Assembly: GCA_023399375.1 (NCBI GenBank) | Contig: JAEWPX010000058.1 | Span: 1 to 23,709 of the forward strand | Direction of reading: 5' to 3' | DNA length: 23,709 nucleotides | Origin: Pseudomonadota bacterium | GTDB lineage: Bacteria > Desulfobacterota > Desulfovibrionia > Desulfovibrionales > Desulfovibrionaceae | Made by a program: the position numbers and the translations under genes | In this document: one piece after another, positions 9,979 through 19,259 of the stretch | Layout of the letters: every line of letters starts with the position of its first letter | How positions within the stretch are numbered: the first letter of the stretch is position 1 | The notes under the pieces: model-generated | Database searches by the model: none | What the model was told of the DNA's origin: nothing | Seen by the model: only the letters and a program-made list of their open reading frames with translations

Positions 9979-10246
9979 GCTGGCCTCCTTGTTTCCGCTC
10001 CCTATCGGCCCTGCGTCTCGGATACTTAGGGCCGTTTTCATAATAATATTTTTTTATTTTCAACAAAAAACTGTATCCGAAGCGAGAAAGAACCGTCTTC
10101 CAATGCAACTGTGACTACAACGTCGCGCATTTCGCAACGCGACTCCCCAGGCATACCGAAGATTACGGTCATTTTCCACCGGGGACCAGCCACGACAACG
10201 CGCCGATCGCCAGACGAATAATTACTGCATTGGTTACACAGCCAAG
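9979..10246. other. Upstream region of the flxA-like gene, no further gene
   Basis: Beside the sigma-28-like promoter, the stretch holds an AT-rich block at about 10040-10072, just upstream of that promoter, and an inverted repeat 10122-10127/10138-10143. No coding frame is supported. Confidence 0.4.
10002..10028 (-). promoter_or_regulatory. Sigma-28 (FliA)-type promoter of the flxA-like gene
   Basis: On the minus strand TAAG (10025-10028), 15 bp, then GCCGATAG (10002-10009). The sigma-28 consensus is TAAA-N15-GCCGATAA, so the spacing is exact and the -10 matches at 7 of 8 positions. The start would fall near 9994, just before the AAGGAGG ribosome site. This supports expression with the late flagellar regulon. 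Confidence 0.72.
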
Positions 10247-10277
10247 AAAAAAAAGACGCTGCCGCAAAAGCGGCGCG
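10247..10277 (-). terminator. Intrinsic terminator of the GGDEF/EAL gene
   Basis: On the minus strand a stem (10277-10275 and 10274-10270 with 10265-10261 and 10259-10257, one unpaired A) closes a TTTT loop. It is followed by TC and eight T residues. It lies 32 bp after the stop codon of the diguanylate cyclase/phosphodiesterase gene. Confidence 0.82.
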
Positions 10278-10308
10278 GGAGGAAAAGGGAGCCGGTTCGG
10301 ACGCGGCG

Positions 10309-12789
10309 CTACGCGCAGGCGCAGCGGCCGTCGTTCGACCGGCCGAGCAGGCGGCCGGCGGCGTCCTTGTCCAGGGGGCGCGAGAACATGAACCCCTGCG
10401 CCTTGTCGCAGGCGCACCGGCGCAGCCGGTCGAGCTGGTCCTCGCGCTCCACGCCTTCGGCAATGACCGTGAGGCCGAGGCTGCGCGCCAGGGAGATGAT
10501 GGACTTGACGATTTCCTGGCTCTCGCCCTCGCAGTCCTCGCCGCTGATGAACGAGCGGTCGATCTTGAGGTGATCGATGGGCAGCTGGCGCAGGTAGGAC
10601 AGGGAGGAATAGCCCGTGCCGAAGTCGTCGATGGCGATCTTGACGCCAAGGGCCTTGAGCCGGGACAGCTCCTTGGCCGTGTGCTGGGCGTCGTGCATGA
10701 GCACGGATTCGGTGATCTCGAGCTTGAGGCACTCCGGCGGCAGGCCGGTGTCCGCGAGCACTTGCGCCACGTGCTCCACCAGCCCGTCTTTGACGAACTG
10801 GCGGCAGGAGACGTTGACGCTGACCGAGAGCCCTTGCGCGGCGGGATAGTCGCGCTGCCAGTCGCGCAGTTGGCGGCAGGCCTCGGCGATGACGAAGCGC
10901 CCGAGCGGCAGGATGAGTCCGGTTTCCTCGGCCAGGGGAATGAACTGCACGGGCGGCACCAGCCCCCGGGTCGGGTGATCCCAGCGCACGAGGGCCTCGA
11001 ACCCCTCGATGCCGCCGTGCTGCACGTCCACGATGGGTTGATAGTGGAGCAGGAGCTCGCCGGCGGTCAGGGCCTGGCGCAGGTCGGCCTCCAGGCTGAT
11101 GGCCTCGAGGATCTCCTCGTGCATCTTGCGGTCGAAGATCATGGACGTCCGGCCCTGCTCCTTGGCGCGGTACATGGCGATGTCCGCGTCGCGCAGGATG
11201 TCCTCGGCCGAGGCGTAGCCGCGGGTGCGCAGCACGATGCCGATGCTCGCCCCCGGGGTGACGACGGAGCCGCACAGGGTATAAGGCTGGGCCAGGACCG
11301 CGCTGATGCGGTCCACCACGGCCATGACTTCCTTTTTGGACTTGAGCTCTTCCAGGATGACGGCGAACTCGTCCCCGCCGAGCCGGGCCACGGTGTCCAT
11401 GCCGCGCACGCAGCGGCCGAGCCGCTGCGCCATCTCGACCAGCAGCGCGTCCCCGGCCTGGTGGCCCAGGGTGTCGTTGATGCCCTTGAACTTGTTGAGG
11501 TCGATCATGAGCACGGCGTACTGGTAGTCGTCGCGCCGGGCGGCGCGGGTGAGCGCCCGCTCCAGGCGGTCGGCGAACAGGCTGCGGTTGGGCAGGCCCG
11601 TCAGGGCGTCGTGGAAGGCCTGGTGGGTGATCTGCGCCTCGAAGGCCTTGCGCTCGGAAATATCCTGGTAGATGTAGACGATGCCCTGGGTCGTCCCCTG
11701 GATCACGATGGGGAAGCCGATCATGGACACGGGCAGCAGCCGGCCGTCGCGGTGGCGGCGCATGGTCTCGCGCTCCACGGACTTGCCGGACAGGATCGCG
11801 CCGCGCACGTTCTCGCATTCCGTGAGCAGGCTCTCGGGCACGATGAAGGCGCGCATGCCGAAGCCCTGCACGTCCGCCGCACGGAAGCCGAACAGGCCCT
11901 CGAAGGCCGCGTTGACGTCCACGATGTTGCGGTGCATGTCGATCAGCGAAATGGCCTGGGGCGAATTGGCGAACAGCTGCGAGAAATAGGCGCGCTGGGT
12001 CGCGAGCGCCTCTTCGGCGCGCCTGCGGTCGGTGATGTCCACCACCGTGCCTTCGTAATAGAGCGGCCGGCCGGCAGCGTCGCGCACGACCCGGGCGTTT
12101 TCGGAAATCCAGATGACCGTGCCGTCCTTCTTGCGGATCTCGGACTCGAAATCGCGCACCTGGTCGTGGGCGGCGAGCTGGCGCACGAAGTCGTCGCGCC
12201 GGGTCGGCACGACGTAGAGCTGGTTCTTGATGTCGCGGAAATGCTCGGTCATCTCGGCCACGGAGTCGAAACCGTAGATGCGGGCCAGGGTGCCGTTGAC
12301 TTCCAGGTAGCGGCCTTCGGGCGTGGTCTGGAAGATGCCTTCCACGGCGTTTTCGAAGATGGAGCGGTACTTGCGCTCGGCGGCGCGCAGCTGCTCCTCG
12401 GCGCGGCGGCGGCTGGAGATGTCGCGAAAGAGCATGCAGGTGACCGGCTTGCCGGCGTTTGCGCCCACCACGAACTGGGAGACGCTCACGTCCGCCACGT
12501 CGCCTTCGCCGGCGCTCCAGCGGGTCTGGCGCAAAAAAGCCGCGCCGGAGAGGCTCCAGACCTCGCCGTCCTCGCCCGTGCGGCTCTCCACCGGGCGCAC
12601 CACCGCGCGCAGATCCTCGCCGACGACCTCTCCCGCCTCCACGCCGAAAAGCGCCTCGAAGGCCGCGTTGACGGCCAGCACGACGCCGTCGGCGTCGCGC
12701 AGCACGGCGGCGTTGGGGGAGCATTGGAACACGCGACGAAAGGCGTCGTCGGGGACATGAAGAAAAGAGCCCGGGGAATCGCTAACCAT
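10309..12789 (-). CDS. PAS-PAS-PAS-GGDEF-EAL cyclic di-GMP protein
   Basis: An 826-residue cytoplasmic protein predicted to make and/or break cyclic di-GMP. Three PAS domains (about 15-130, 138-260, 265-382) precede a diguanylate cyclase domain with intact GGDEF (471-475) and a likely inhibitory RxxD site (Arg462-Asp465, five residues upstream), then a phosphodiesterase domain with EAL (598-600), EITES, DDFGTGYSS, KIDRSFI and AEGVE. Both active sites look complete, so it may be bifunctional, with one activity dominant under PAS control. No membrane segment is seen. Start 12789 has AGAGG upstream. The C-terminus ends in a short Cys-containing tail (RCACA). The gene is monocistronic, with its own terminator. 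Confidence 0.92.
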   Translation of the reverse strand: MVSDSPGSFLHVPDDAFRRVFQCSPNAAVLRDADGVVLAVNAAFEALFGVEAGEVVGEDLRAVVRPVESRTGEDGEVWSLSGAAFLRQTRWSAGEGDVADVSVSQFVVGANAGKPVTCMLFRDISSRRRAEEQLRAAERKYRSIFENAVEGIFQTTPEGRYLEVNGTLARIYGFDSVAEMTEHFRDIKNQLYVVPTRRDDFVRQLAAHDQVRDFESEIRKKDGTVIWISENARVVRDAAGRPLYYEGTVVDITDRRRAEEALATQRAYFSQLFANSPQAISLIDMHRNIVDVNAAFEGLFGFRAADVQGFGMRAFIVPESLLTECENVRGAILSGKSVERETMRRHRDGRLLPVSMIGFPIVIQGTTQGIVYIYQDISERKAFEAQITHQAFHDALTGLPNRSLFADRLERALTRAARRDDYQYAVLMIDLNKFKGINDTLGHQAGDALLVEMAQRLGRCVRGMDTVARLGGDEFAVILEELKSKKEVMAVVDRISAVLAQPYTLCGSVVTPGASIGIVLRTRGYASAEDILRDADIAMYRAKEQGRTSMIFDRKMHEEILEAISLEADLRQALTAGELLLHYQPIVDVQHGGIEGFEALVRWDHPTRGLVPPVQFIPLAEETGLILPLGRFVIAEACRQLRDWQRDYPAAQGLSVSVNVSCRQFVKDGLVEHVAQVLADTGLPPECLKLEITESVLMHDAQHTAKELSRLKALGVKIAIDDFGTGYSSLSYLRQLPIDHLKIDRSFISGEDCEGESQEIVKSIISLARSLGLTVIAEGVEREDQLDRLRRCACDKAQGFMFSRPLDKDAAGRLLGRSNDGRCACA

Positions 12790-12832
12790 ATTTCGCCTCT
12801 GAAACGACTTCCGATGCTTTGCAACAGGGACG

Positions 12833-12854
12833 TTTCAATGTCAACCTATTGAAA
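12833..12854. promoter_or_regulatory. Inverted repeat upstream of the GGDEF/EAL gene
   Basis: TTTCAAT (12833-12839) and ATTGAAA (12848-12854) are perfect reverse complements 8 bp apart. The site lies 44 bp upstream of the GGDEF/EAL start codon in an AT-rich divergent intergenic region, where an operator would be expected. A TTGACA is present on the minus strand between the arms, but no good -10 follows it. Confidence 0.35.
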
Positions 12855-12972
12855 TCAAACGACTAACCTGTAAAATGCGTGACCATGTTACATTTTAGTT
12901 AATAATCTCGTCCCGTTGTCGGAAGCCAAGGTCGCCGAAAACGCTCCGGGTCGGAAAAAGGGGAAATCGGCG

Positions 12973-13000
12973 TTGACGGATGAAAATCAGGGGGTATAGT
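12973..13000 (+). promoter_or_regulatory. Sigma-70-type promoter of the SH3b-like gene
   Basis: TTGACG (12973-12978) and TATAGT (12995-13000) are 16 bp apart. The start would be near 13007, leaving a leader of about 100 nt with a small CTCC/GGAG hairpin at 13021-13030. Confidence 0.55.
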
Positions 13001-13104
13001 TACAATACTGCGGGTCTCTCCTCCTGGGAGGACAGGACCGCCGCAGCGTCCGGGACGACGCGCTTGCGCCGGCCCGGCGGCGTACCAACATGAAAGGAGG
13101 TTTT

Positions 13105-13455
13105 ATGAAACTGCAACGCATCGCTTCGATGTTCGCCCTCGCTTTCTTGCTCCCTGTCTTTGTCCTTGCATACTCCGGCGTTGCCCGGGCCCAGGCAATG
13201 CCGCAAAACGCCATGACGTCGCAACAGAAGGCCATCCTGGCCGAGACCTGGACGCTGACGCCCCAACGGACGGCCAAGGCGGGATTTACGGGCCTGCCGC
13301 TTCGCAACTGCGAAGGCCTCTATTGCGGCGTGCTGGGCAAGATGGCCCTCGGCGACCAGATCAACATCCTGATCGACGACCGGGAAGGCTGGGCGTTGGC
13401 GCATGTGCCGAGCCTCAACCTCTACGGCTGGGTCAACACGAACAACATCTACTGA
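13105..13455 (+). CDS. Secreted SH3b-like domain protein
   Basis: A 116-residue exported protein. A signal peptide (1-29, basic start, hydrophobic core, cleavage near VARA) leads to a short linker and one bacterial SH3-like domain (about 48-116). The pattern is LxLRNCEGLYCGVLGKMALGD, ILIDDREGWALAHV and YGWVNTNNIY, ending with the typical GWV strand. Two cysteines (69 and 74) flank the first turn and could form a disulfide in the periplasm. SH3b domains commonly bind cell wall or ligands; no enzyme domain is attached. Start 13105 is chosen because AAAGGAGG lies 4 nt upstream; the ATG at 13090 has no ribosome site. It has its own promoter and looks monocistronic. Confidence 0.75.
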   Translation: MKLQRIASMFALAFLLPVFVLAYSGVARAQAMPQNAMTSQQKAILAETWTLTPQRTAKAGFTGLPLRNCEGLYCGVLGKMALGDQINILIDDREGWALAHVPSLNLYGWVNTNNIY

Positions 13456-13492
13456 TCCGCGATACGGATACGGCTCCCGGGGCCGGGACCAT

Positions 13493-13521
13493 TTGACCCC
13501 TTGCCGGTTTTGGCCTATTTT
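13493..13521 (+). promoter_or_regulatory. Sigma-70-type promoter of glnS
   Basis: TTGACC (13493-13498) and TATTTT (13516-13521) have a 17-bp spacer. The start would be near 13528, about 50 nt before the glnS start codon. A TCCCGG/CCGGGA hairpin (13475-13488) just upstream may end the SH3b-like transcript, though no T-tract follows. Confidence 0.55.
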
Positions 13522-13578
13522 TTTTGTTTCTCGCGGCCATGCCGGCCGCCTGAACCCCACCAGCAACGAGGTCCAGCC

Positions 13579-15285
<1,707 letters not shown>

Positions 15286-15322
15286 ACGAAAGAGGGGAAG
15301 AAGGAAAAGAAATGCCTCCGGC

Positions 15323-15352
15323 GTCCAGGAGGGCCGAGGGCCCCTCCTGGAC
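15323..15352 (+). terminator. Hairpin after glnS
   Basis: GTCCAGGAGG (15323-15332) pairs perfectly with CCTCCTGGAC (15343-15352). It begins 37 bp after the glnS stop. No T-tract follows, so it may protect the 3' end rather than terminate alone. Confidence 0.45.
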
Positions 15353-15409
15353 CACCCCGAAAGGGGGGAGAGCTCCGCACGTTGTGGCAAGCGTAGTCAA
15401 AGGTTTTGT

Positions 15410-15452
15410 ACGCGCCCGTTGGGAAACGAAATCCCGGCGGGCGCGTTTGTTA
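15410..15452 (+). terminator. Probable intrinsic terminator downstream of glnS
   Basis: ACGCGCCCG (15410-15418) pairs with CGGGCGCGT (15438-15446). An inner GGG/CCC pair (15421-15423, 15433-15435) extends it, and TTGTTA follows the stem. It is the best terminator candidate for glnS. Confidence 0.6.
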
Positions 15453-15558
15453 TGAGGGGGCAATGCGCCGCAATCGCCCGACACAGGCGCAAAGCCGCGC
15501 GGCCGGCCGGCCGGCGCGGCGTCGCGCGCGCAGGCCGAAAACGAAAACCCCAAAAAGC

Positions 15559-15599
15559 GGAAAAGGACTCCCGGGTCGCCATCCCTGGAGTCCTTTTCC
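15559..15599. terminator. 13-bp perfect hairpin, possible bidirectional terminator
   Basis: GGAAAAGGACTCC (15559-15571) and GGAGTCCTTTTCC (15587-15599) are perfect reverse complements around a 15-base loop. The stem has an A-rich left and T-rich right outer half, as in bidirectional terminators. It stands in a gene-free stretch, 274 bp after glnS. Confidence 0.5.
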
Positions 15600-15749
15600 T
15601 AAATTTGAAGTTCTTGGAGGAAGGATGCCTAGCTTATAGCAAGAGGCGGGCCAACCTCGCACGGCGAGCGCATTTATTTTTTTATCGCTACATTTCAAAG
15701 TATTAGAAAGTCATTCACTCTACGCGCCGACGTCAGGTACGGGGATTTC
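15600..15749. other. Gene-free, AT-richer stretch
   Basis: No coding frame with a ribosome site and recognisable product. A short stem (CTCGC/GCGAG) is followed by a T-rich run near 15670-15682, a weak terminator candidate. The lower GC content than the surroundings is notable, but nothing identifiable is encoded. Confidence 0.35.
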
Positions 15750-15813
15750 GGTACAGGATCCTGTACCGGTCCGGCCAAGCCGGCCAAGGGGGGTACAAGC
15801 CCTTGTACCCCCC
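15750..15813. repeat. Tandem GTAC-centred palindromes
   Basis: An 18-bp perfect palindrome (GGTACAGGATCCTGTACC, 15750-15767) is followed by a second with 12-bp arms (15788-15799 and 15802-15813, two-base spacer). Both arms carry the GGTACA theme. The GC-rich tandem arrangement resembles the array at 365-459, though the sequences differ. Confidence 0.65.
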
Positions 15814-15956
15814 CCCGCCGGTTGAGCGGCGACGAAGATCCCTGCCGGGCGCGCGTAGGGGCTTCCAAGCCGCGCCCGGGCGGTATATCGTGGCGGCATG
15901 GGGAGACCGGGCCGTACCGGAAGAGTATGCCCCCGCGCCCGGAGGAGGGTTCGTCC

Positions 15957-16286
15957 ATGAAGCTGTTCGCACTGCCGCTTTTTTGCATCCTCGCCGCCGC
16001 CCTTGCAGGCTGCTCCGTCAACAGGCCGCTGACCGATTCGGAATTCCGGGGCTTTTGCTACACCACGCTCGGCCGCAAAGCCTCCTGCGACACCATCACC
16101 CTGTGCGACGAGTACGACACCGACGTGCTCTCGTCCAAACACGCCTCCCGGGCCGACTGCGCCAAGGGTTGCGAGACCGTCTACGACCGCCAGTACGTGC
16201 CCAACGAATTCATCGGCTGCGGCCCGACCGTGCTTGCCGCCTACAACTGGTGCGTCAAATACTGCAACACCAACTACCCGGAGTGA
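15957..16286 (+). CDS. Cysteine-rich lipoprotein of unknown function
   Basis: A 109-residue protein with a type II signal peptide: hydrophobic core then lipobox LAGC with Cys19. The mature part has eight more cysteines (34, 44, 50, 68, 72, 88, 99, 103), including two CX3C pairs (68/72 and 99/103), so up to four disulfides or a metal site are possible. It is mildly acidic and has no other recognised domain. GGAGGAGGG lies 7 nt upstream of the start at 15957. It appears to be a single gene with repeats upstream and a sigma-54-driven gene downstream. I do not recognise a family; function is open. Confidence 0.72.
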   Translation: MKLFALPLFCILAAALAGCSVNRPLTDSEFRGFCYTTLGRKASCDTITLCDEYDTDVLSSKHASRADCAKGCETVYDRQYVPNEFIGCGPTVLAAYNWCVKYCNTNYPE

Positions 16287-16439
16287 CGGGCCGTTGTTTA
16301 GCGCAGTGATTCCCCGGAGCCCCGGCGTTTCATCCGTTTAACCGGTTCGGGCTCGGGCGACAGGAAACACGGCGACAGGGCACGACGCAACACACTGTGC
16401 CAACAAGACTTTTTCGAAGCAATACGGATTTTCGTTTCC

Positions 16440-16454
16440 GGCACGATTCTTGCT
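16440..16454 (+). promoter_or_regulatory. Sigma-54 promoter of the Nif11-like gene
   Basis: The sequence GGCACG-ATTC-TTGCT (16440-16454) matches the -24/-12 consensus TGGCACG-N4-TTGCW at every position except the first T, which is C here. Spacing is exact. Transcription would start near 16465, about 20 nt before the ATG at 16486 and just ahead of its GGGAGG ribosome site. An enhancer-binding activator must be needed; no clear TGT-N10-ACA NifA site was found in the preceding 90 bp. Confidence 0.82.
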
Positions 16455-16485
16455 TCTTCTCGCTTACTTCTTGGGAGGAAGCATC

Positions 16486-16734
16486 ATGTCCCTGCAAAGC
16501 GCCATGGAATTCGTCAACCGGCTCCGCGAAGATCAGGCTTTTCGCTGGGCCCTTGGAGAGTGCCGCAACAAATGGGAGCGCCGCCGCTTCGTCGTCACCC
16601 AGGGCTACCGGTTCACCCCGGCCGAGCTCGTGTGCGCCACGAGTCCCGGCGGCAACGTCAGCGACGACCGTTCGGCAGTGATCGAACGGGTACGCCGCCA
16701 GCAGCACGGCCACGGTTCCTACGTCTTCATGTAA
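16486..16734 (+). CDS. Nif11-like small protein
   Basis: An 82-residue protein whose first 50 residues fit the Nif11 pattern: MSLQSAMEFVNRLREDQAF, a helical middle, then GYRFTPAEL. Nif11 proteins occur near nitrogen-fixation genes and also as leaders of ribosomal peptide natural products. Here a near-consensus sigma-54 promoter lies just upstream, which fits a nitrogen-regulated or other activator-dependent gene. After Pro54-Gly-Gly56 the tail is polar (SDDRSAVIERVRRQQHGHGSY) with no Cys, Ser/Thr cluster or neighbouring modification enzyme, so a peptide product is not supported. Start 16486 is set by GGGAGG 7 nt upstream. Its 3' part overlaps the open frame of the following kinase. Confidence 0.7.
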   Translation: MSLQSAMEFVNRLREDQAFRWALGECRNKWERRRFVVTQGYRFTPAELVCATSPGGNVSDDRSAVIERVRRQQHGHGSYVFM

Positions 16735-18503
16735 TCGCCGCCCTCTTTGCCCGGCCCGCCGTCGCCCGCCACGGCGCGCGGGTCTTCCGGGCGTGCGCCG
16801 CGGCCCTCCTCGTCGGCCTTCTCGCCGCGCCCGGGCCGGTTCGCGCCGCGACGGACGTCGCCGTGGACGGCATCACGGACCACCCCGCGGCGCTGCTCGT
16901 CGCCGGCGCCGCCTTCCTGCTCCTGTGCGGCCTCGTGGCCTGGCAACGCCTACGCTGCCTCAAACGGGCGCGTCGCGACCGGGAGTTGCTGCGGGAACTC
17001 GCCGCCGGGCGCGGCCTGCTCGAAGCGGTGTTCGAGGCCACGAGCGACGCCATCCTGGTCCTCGACGAGGACTTCCGGGTCGTTTCCGCCAACCGCACCG
17101 CCGCCGCCCGTTTCGGCTGCGAGGTGGACGCGTTCATCGGCCGCGAAATCCTCACCCTGACAGATCCGGCCATCGTGGAATCCCGGCGCGGACGCTACCG
17201 GCAGGCCCTGGAAACGGGGCGGCCTGTCGCCTTCCGCGACGTCCGAGTCGGCCGGACCCTGGAAAACGTCCTGCACCCCCTGCCGCCGGACGCGGGCGGC
17301 GCGCGCCGGCTCGCCGTCTATGCCCGCGACGTCACGCGGGAGCTCGCCAGCCGCCAGATGCTCGCCGAAAGCCGGGACCGTCTGGCCAAGATCCTGCGCC
17401 TGACCCCGGTCGGCATCGCCATCGCCACCTACCCCGACAGCCGCTACCTGGAAGTCAACGAAGCCTTTCTCGCCGGCACCGGCTACTCGCGCCAGCAGGT
17501 CCTCAGCCGCACCCCCGAGGAGCTCGGCTTCTCCGTCGCCCCGGCCGACCGCGCGCGCATCGAGGAAGCCCTGGCCGGCGAGGGGCTGATCCAGAACATC
17601 GAACTCGACTACCGCAGACAGGACGGCGGCAGCGGCACCGTGCTTTTTTCCGGCATCACCCTCGAAGCCTACGGCCAGCCCTGCATGCTGTCGGTCATCG
17701 TGGACATCACCGACAGAAAGGCCATGGAACACGCCCTGCTCCTGGCCAAGGACGAAGCCGAGGCAGCCAGCCAGACCCAGCTGCGTTTCCTTTCCGTCAT
17801 GAGCCACGAAGTCCGCACGCCCATGAACACCATCCTCGGCATGGTGGATTTGCTGCGCGACTCGGGCCTCTCCCCGCGTCAGGAAGAGTTCCTCGCCGCC
17901 CTGGAGCAGGCCGGGGAAGGACTGCTCGCGCTTTTGTCCGACATCCTGGACGTGTCGCGCATCCAGTCCGGCCGGCTGCACCTGGCGCGGGAAGCCTACG
18001 ATCCCCGCGCCCTGGCCCGGGAGGCCCTGGCCGCCTATGCCGACCGTGCCGCGACCAAGGGCTTGCGCCTCTCCTTCGTCGAGGCGCCGGACGCGCCGCA
18101 AGCCGCCGTGGGCGACCCGGCGCGGATACGCCAGATCCTCGACAACCTCCTTGACAATGCCGTGAAATTCACCCGCGAAGGCGTGATTCGCCTGGACATC
18201 GGCCGGGAACAGGACGCGGCGAACACGCCGCGGCTGTGTTTCGCCGTGACCGACACCGGCGTCGGCATCCCGCCGGAAAAGCAGGCGCGGATCTTCGAGC
18301 CCTTCGCCCAGGCCGACGGGGCCGCGACGTCCCGCCCCTTCGGCGGCACGGGCCTGGGGCTCACCGTAAGCGCCATGCTGGCCCGGAGCATGGGCGGCCG
18401 GCTGCGGCTGGCCAGCCGTCCCGGAGAAGGCAGCGTATTCACCGTGACCCTGCCGCTGGCCCTTCCGGACACAACGCGGGAGGACGCGACGGTCCCTCTT
18501 TGA
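16632..18503 (+). CDS. Membrane PAS-domain sensor histidine kinase, start uncertain
   Basis: A class I histidine kinase without a receiver. After a signal-like hydrophobic segment (codons near 16785-16850, ending VRAA) and a transmembrane helix (near 16885-16945) come two PAS domains (about 17010-17330 and 17370-17720). HisKA follows with the phosphoacceptor His codon at 17805 (SVMSHEVRTPMN). HATPase_c has DNLLDNAVKF, DTGVGIP and GGTGLGL, all intact. The start is problematic: no ATG, GTG or TTG lies in frame between the end of the Nif11-like gene and a GTG at 16863, which would delete the first hydrophobic segment. GTG 16632 or ATG 16560/16572 keep it but overlap the Nif11-like gene. The stop and domains are certain; no partner regulator is adjacent. 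Confidence 0.85.
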   Translation: MRHESRRQRQRRPFGSDRTGTPPAARPRFLRLHVIAALFARPAVARHGARVFRACAAALLVGLLAAPGPVRAATDVAVDGITDHPAALLVAGAAFLLLCGLVAWQRLRCLKRARRDRELLRELAAGRGLLEAVFEATSDAILVLDEDFRVVSANRTAAARFGCEVDAFIGREILTLTDPAIVESRRGRYRQALETGRPVAFRDVRVGRTLENVLHPLPPDAGGARRLAVYARDVTRELASRQMLAESRDRLAKILRLTPVGIAIATYPDSRYLEVNEAFLAGTGYSRQQVLSRTPEELGFSVAPADRARIEEALAGEGLIQNIELDYRRQDGGSGTVLFSGITLEAYGQPCMLSVIVDITDRKAMEHALLLAKDEAEAASQTQLRFLSVMSHEVRTPMNTILGMVDLLRDSGLSPRQEEFLAALEQAGEGLLALLSDILDVSRIQSGRLHLAREAYDPRALAREALAAYADRAATKGLRLSFVEAPDAPQAAVGDPARIRQILDNLLDNAVKFTREGVIRLDIGREQDAANTPRLCFAVTDTGVGIPPEKQARIFEPFAQADGAATSRPFGGTGLGLTVSAMLARSMGGRLRLASRPGEGSVFTVTLPLALPDTTREDATVPL

Positions 18504-18574
18504 GGCGTGGACAGCAACGCATCAAAAGGATACGTTCGGAAAGGATGGCAAAACCCTGTCGCGGAGGTTCCACA

Positions 18575-18880
18575 ATGGCCAGAAGAACGTACGCCGACGA
18601 AGCGACGCAGGAACTGCGTGAAATCGCGCGTCACGCCGGGGCGCTCCTCGACGCCACGGCAGGCGAGGCCGACGAGCGCATCAAGAAAGCCCGGGCGCAA
18701 CTCGAGGAACGCCTGGTCGTGGCCAAGGGAAAATACGCGGAACTCGACGGCATTCTCGACGAAGCCCTCGGGGACGCTGCGGCAGCGGCCGACCGCGTGG
18801 TGCGCGAACGTCCCTACCACGTCATCGGCGGCGCGTTCCTGGGCGGGCTGCTGCTTGGCTGGTTCATGAGCAGGAAGTAG
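18575..18880 (+). CDS. ElaB/YqjD/DUF883-family membrane-anchored protein
   Basis: A 101-residue protein with a long charged amphipathic helix (about 5-78) and one C-terminal membrane helix (about 83-98) carrying a glycine-zipper-like GGAFLGGLLLG. It ends in SRK, the DUF883 signature. Family members in E. coli (YqjD, ElaB) are inner-membrane anchored and can bind ribosomes in stationary phase. GGAGG lies 7 nt upstream of the start at 18575. It is followed after 1 bp by a YqjE-like gene and then a YqjK-like gene, the same order as yqjD-yqjE-yqjK in E. coli, which supports the call. Confidence 0.82.
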   Translation: MARRTYADEATQELREIARHAGALLDATAGEADERIKKARAQLEERLVVAKGKYAELDGILDEALGDAAAAADRVVRERPYHVIGGAFLGGLLLGWFMSRK

Positions 18881-18881
18881 C

Positions 18882-19259
18882 GTGGCCGCACGTTCCGGCC
18901 CCCTGGCCGAACTGCTCGAGGCCGGCGCGGCCGTCGTCGGCGTGCTGGCCGACATCCTGGCCACGCGCCTGGAGCTTGCCGGCCTCGAGGCCCGGGAGGC
19001 CGCCGTACGCCTGGCCCAGCTGTGCATCCTGGCCTGCCTCGGCTGCGGCCTGCTGCTGCTCGGCCTGGGTCTTGCGCTCCTGGCCGCCGTGCTCGTCACG
19101 CCGCCCCCCTACCGGGCGCTTGCGGCCGCCAGCGGCGCGGCGCTGGCCCTCGCCGCGGGAGCGCTCTTCCTGTGCGGCGTCCGGCGGCGGCTGGCACGCG
19201 CCCCGCGCCTTTTTTCGGAGAGCGTCCGGGAGCTGCGAAAGGACAGGGAATGTTTCTAG
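18882..19259 (+). CDS. YqjE-like holin-superfamily membrane protein
   Basis: A 125-residue protein with an N-terminal amphipathic region (about 7-40), two strongly hydrophobic helices (about 44-70 and 78-98) and a basic C-terminus. This is the layout of the YqjE/phage holin 3_6 family (PF07332). These are chromosomal envelope proteins of unclear function despite the holin name. The GTG start at 18882 is 1 bp after the stop of the DUF883 gene, and the 3' end overlaps the next gene by 10 nt, so the three are translationally coupled. Confidence 0.78.
   Translation: MAARSGPLAELLEAGAAVVGVLADILATRLELAGLEAREAAVRLAQLCILACLGCGLLLLGLGLALLAAVLVTPPPYRALAAASGAALALAAGALFLCGVRRRLARAPRLFSESVRELRKDRECF

Noticed and set aside
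10570..12852. 760-residue open frame opposite the GGDEF/EAL gene
   Set aside because: His/Gly/Val-rich antisense shadow; all recognised motifs lie on the minus strand.
15406..15706. Small frames after glnS
   Set aside because: They run through hairpins and repeats, lack ribosome sites and resemble no protein.
15750..15813. CRISPR array or insertion-sequence ends
   Set aside because: No regular repeat-spacer units, no cas genes and no transposase; the repeats are tandem palindromes of differing sequence.
16486..16734. Precursor of a modified ribosomal peptide
   Set aside because: No modification enzyme, transporter-protease or Cys/Ser/Thr-rich core nearby.
18882..19259. Phage holin indicating a prophage
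   Set aside because: The YqjE/holin 3_6 family is chromosomal and here sits in a yqjDEK-type operon; no other phage gene is present.
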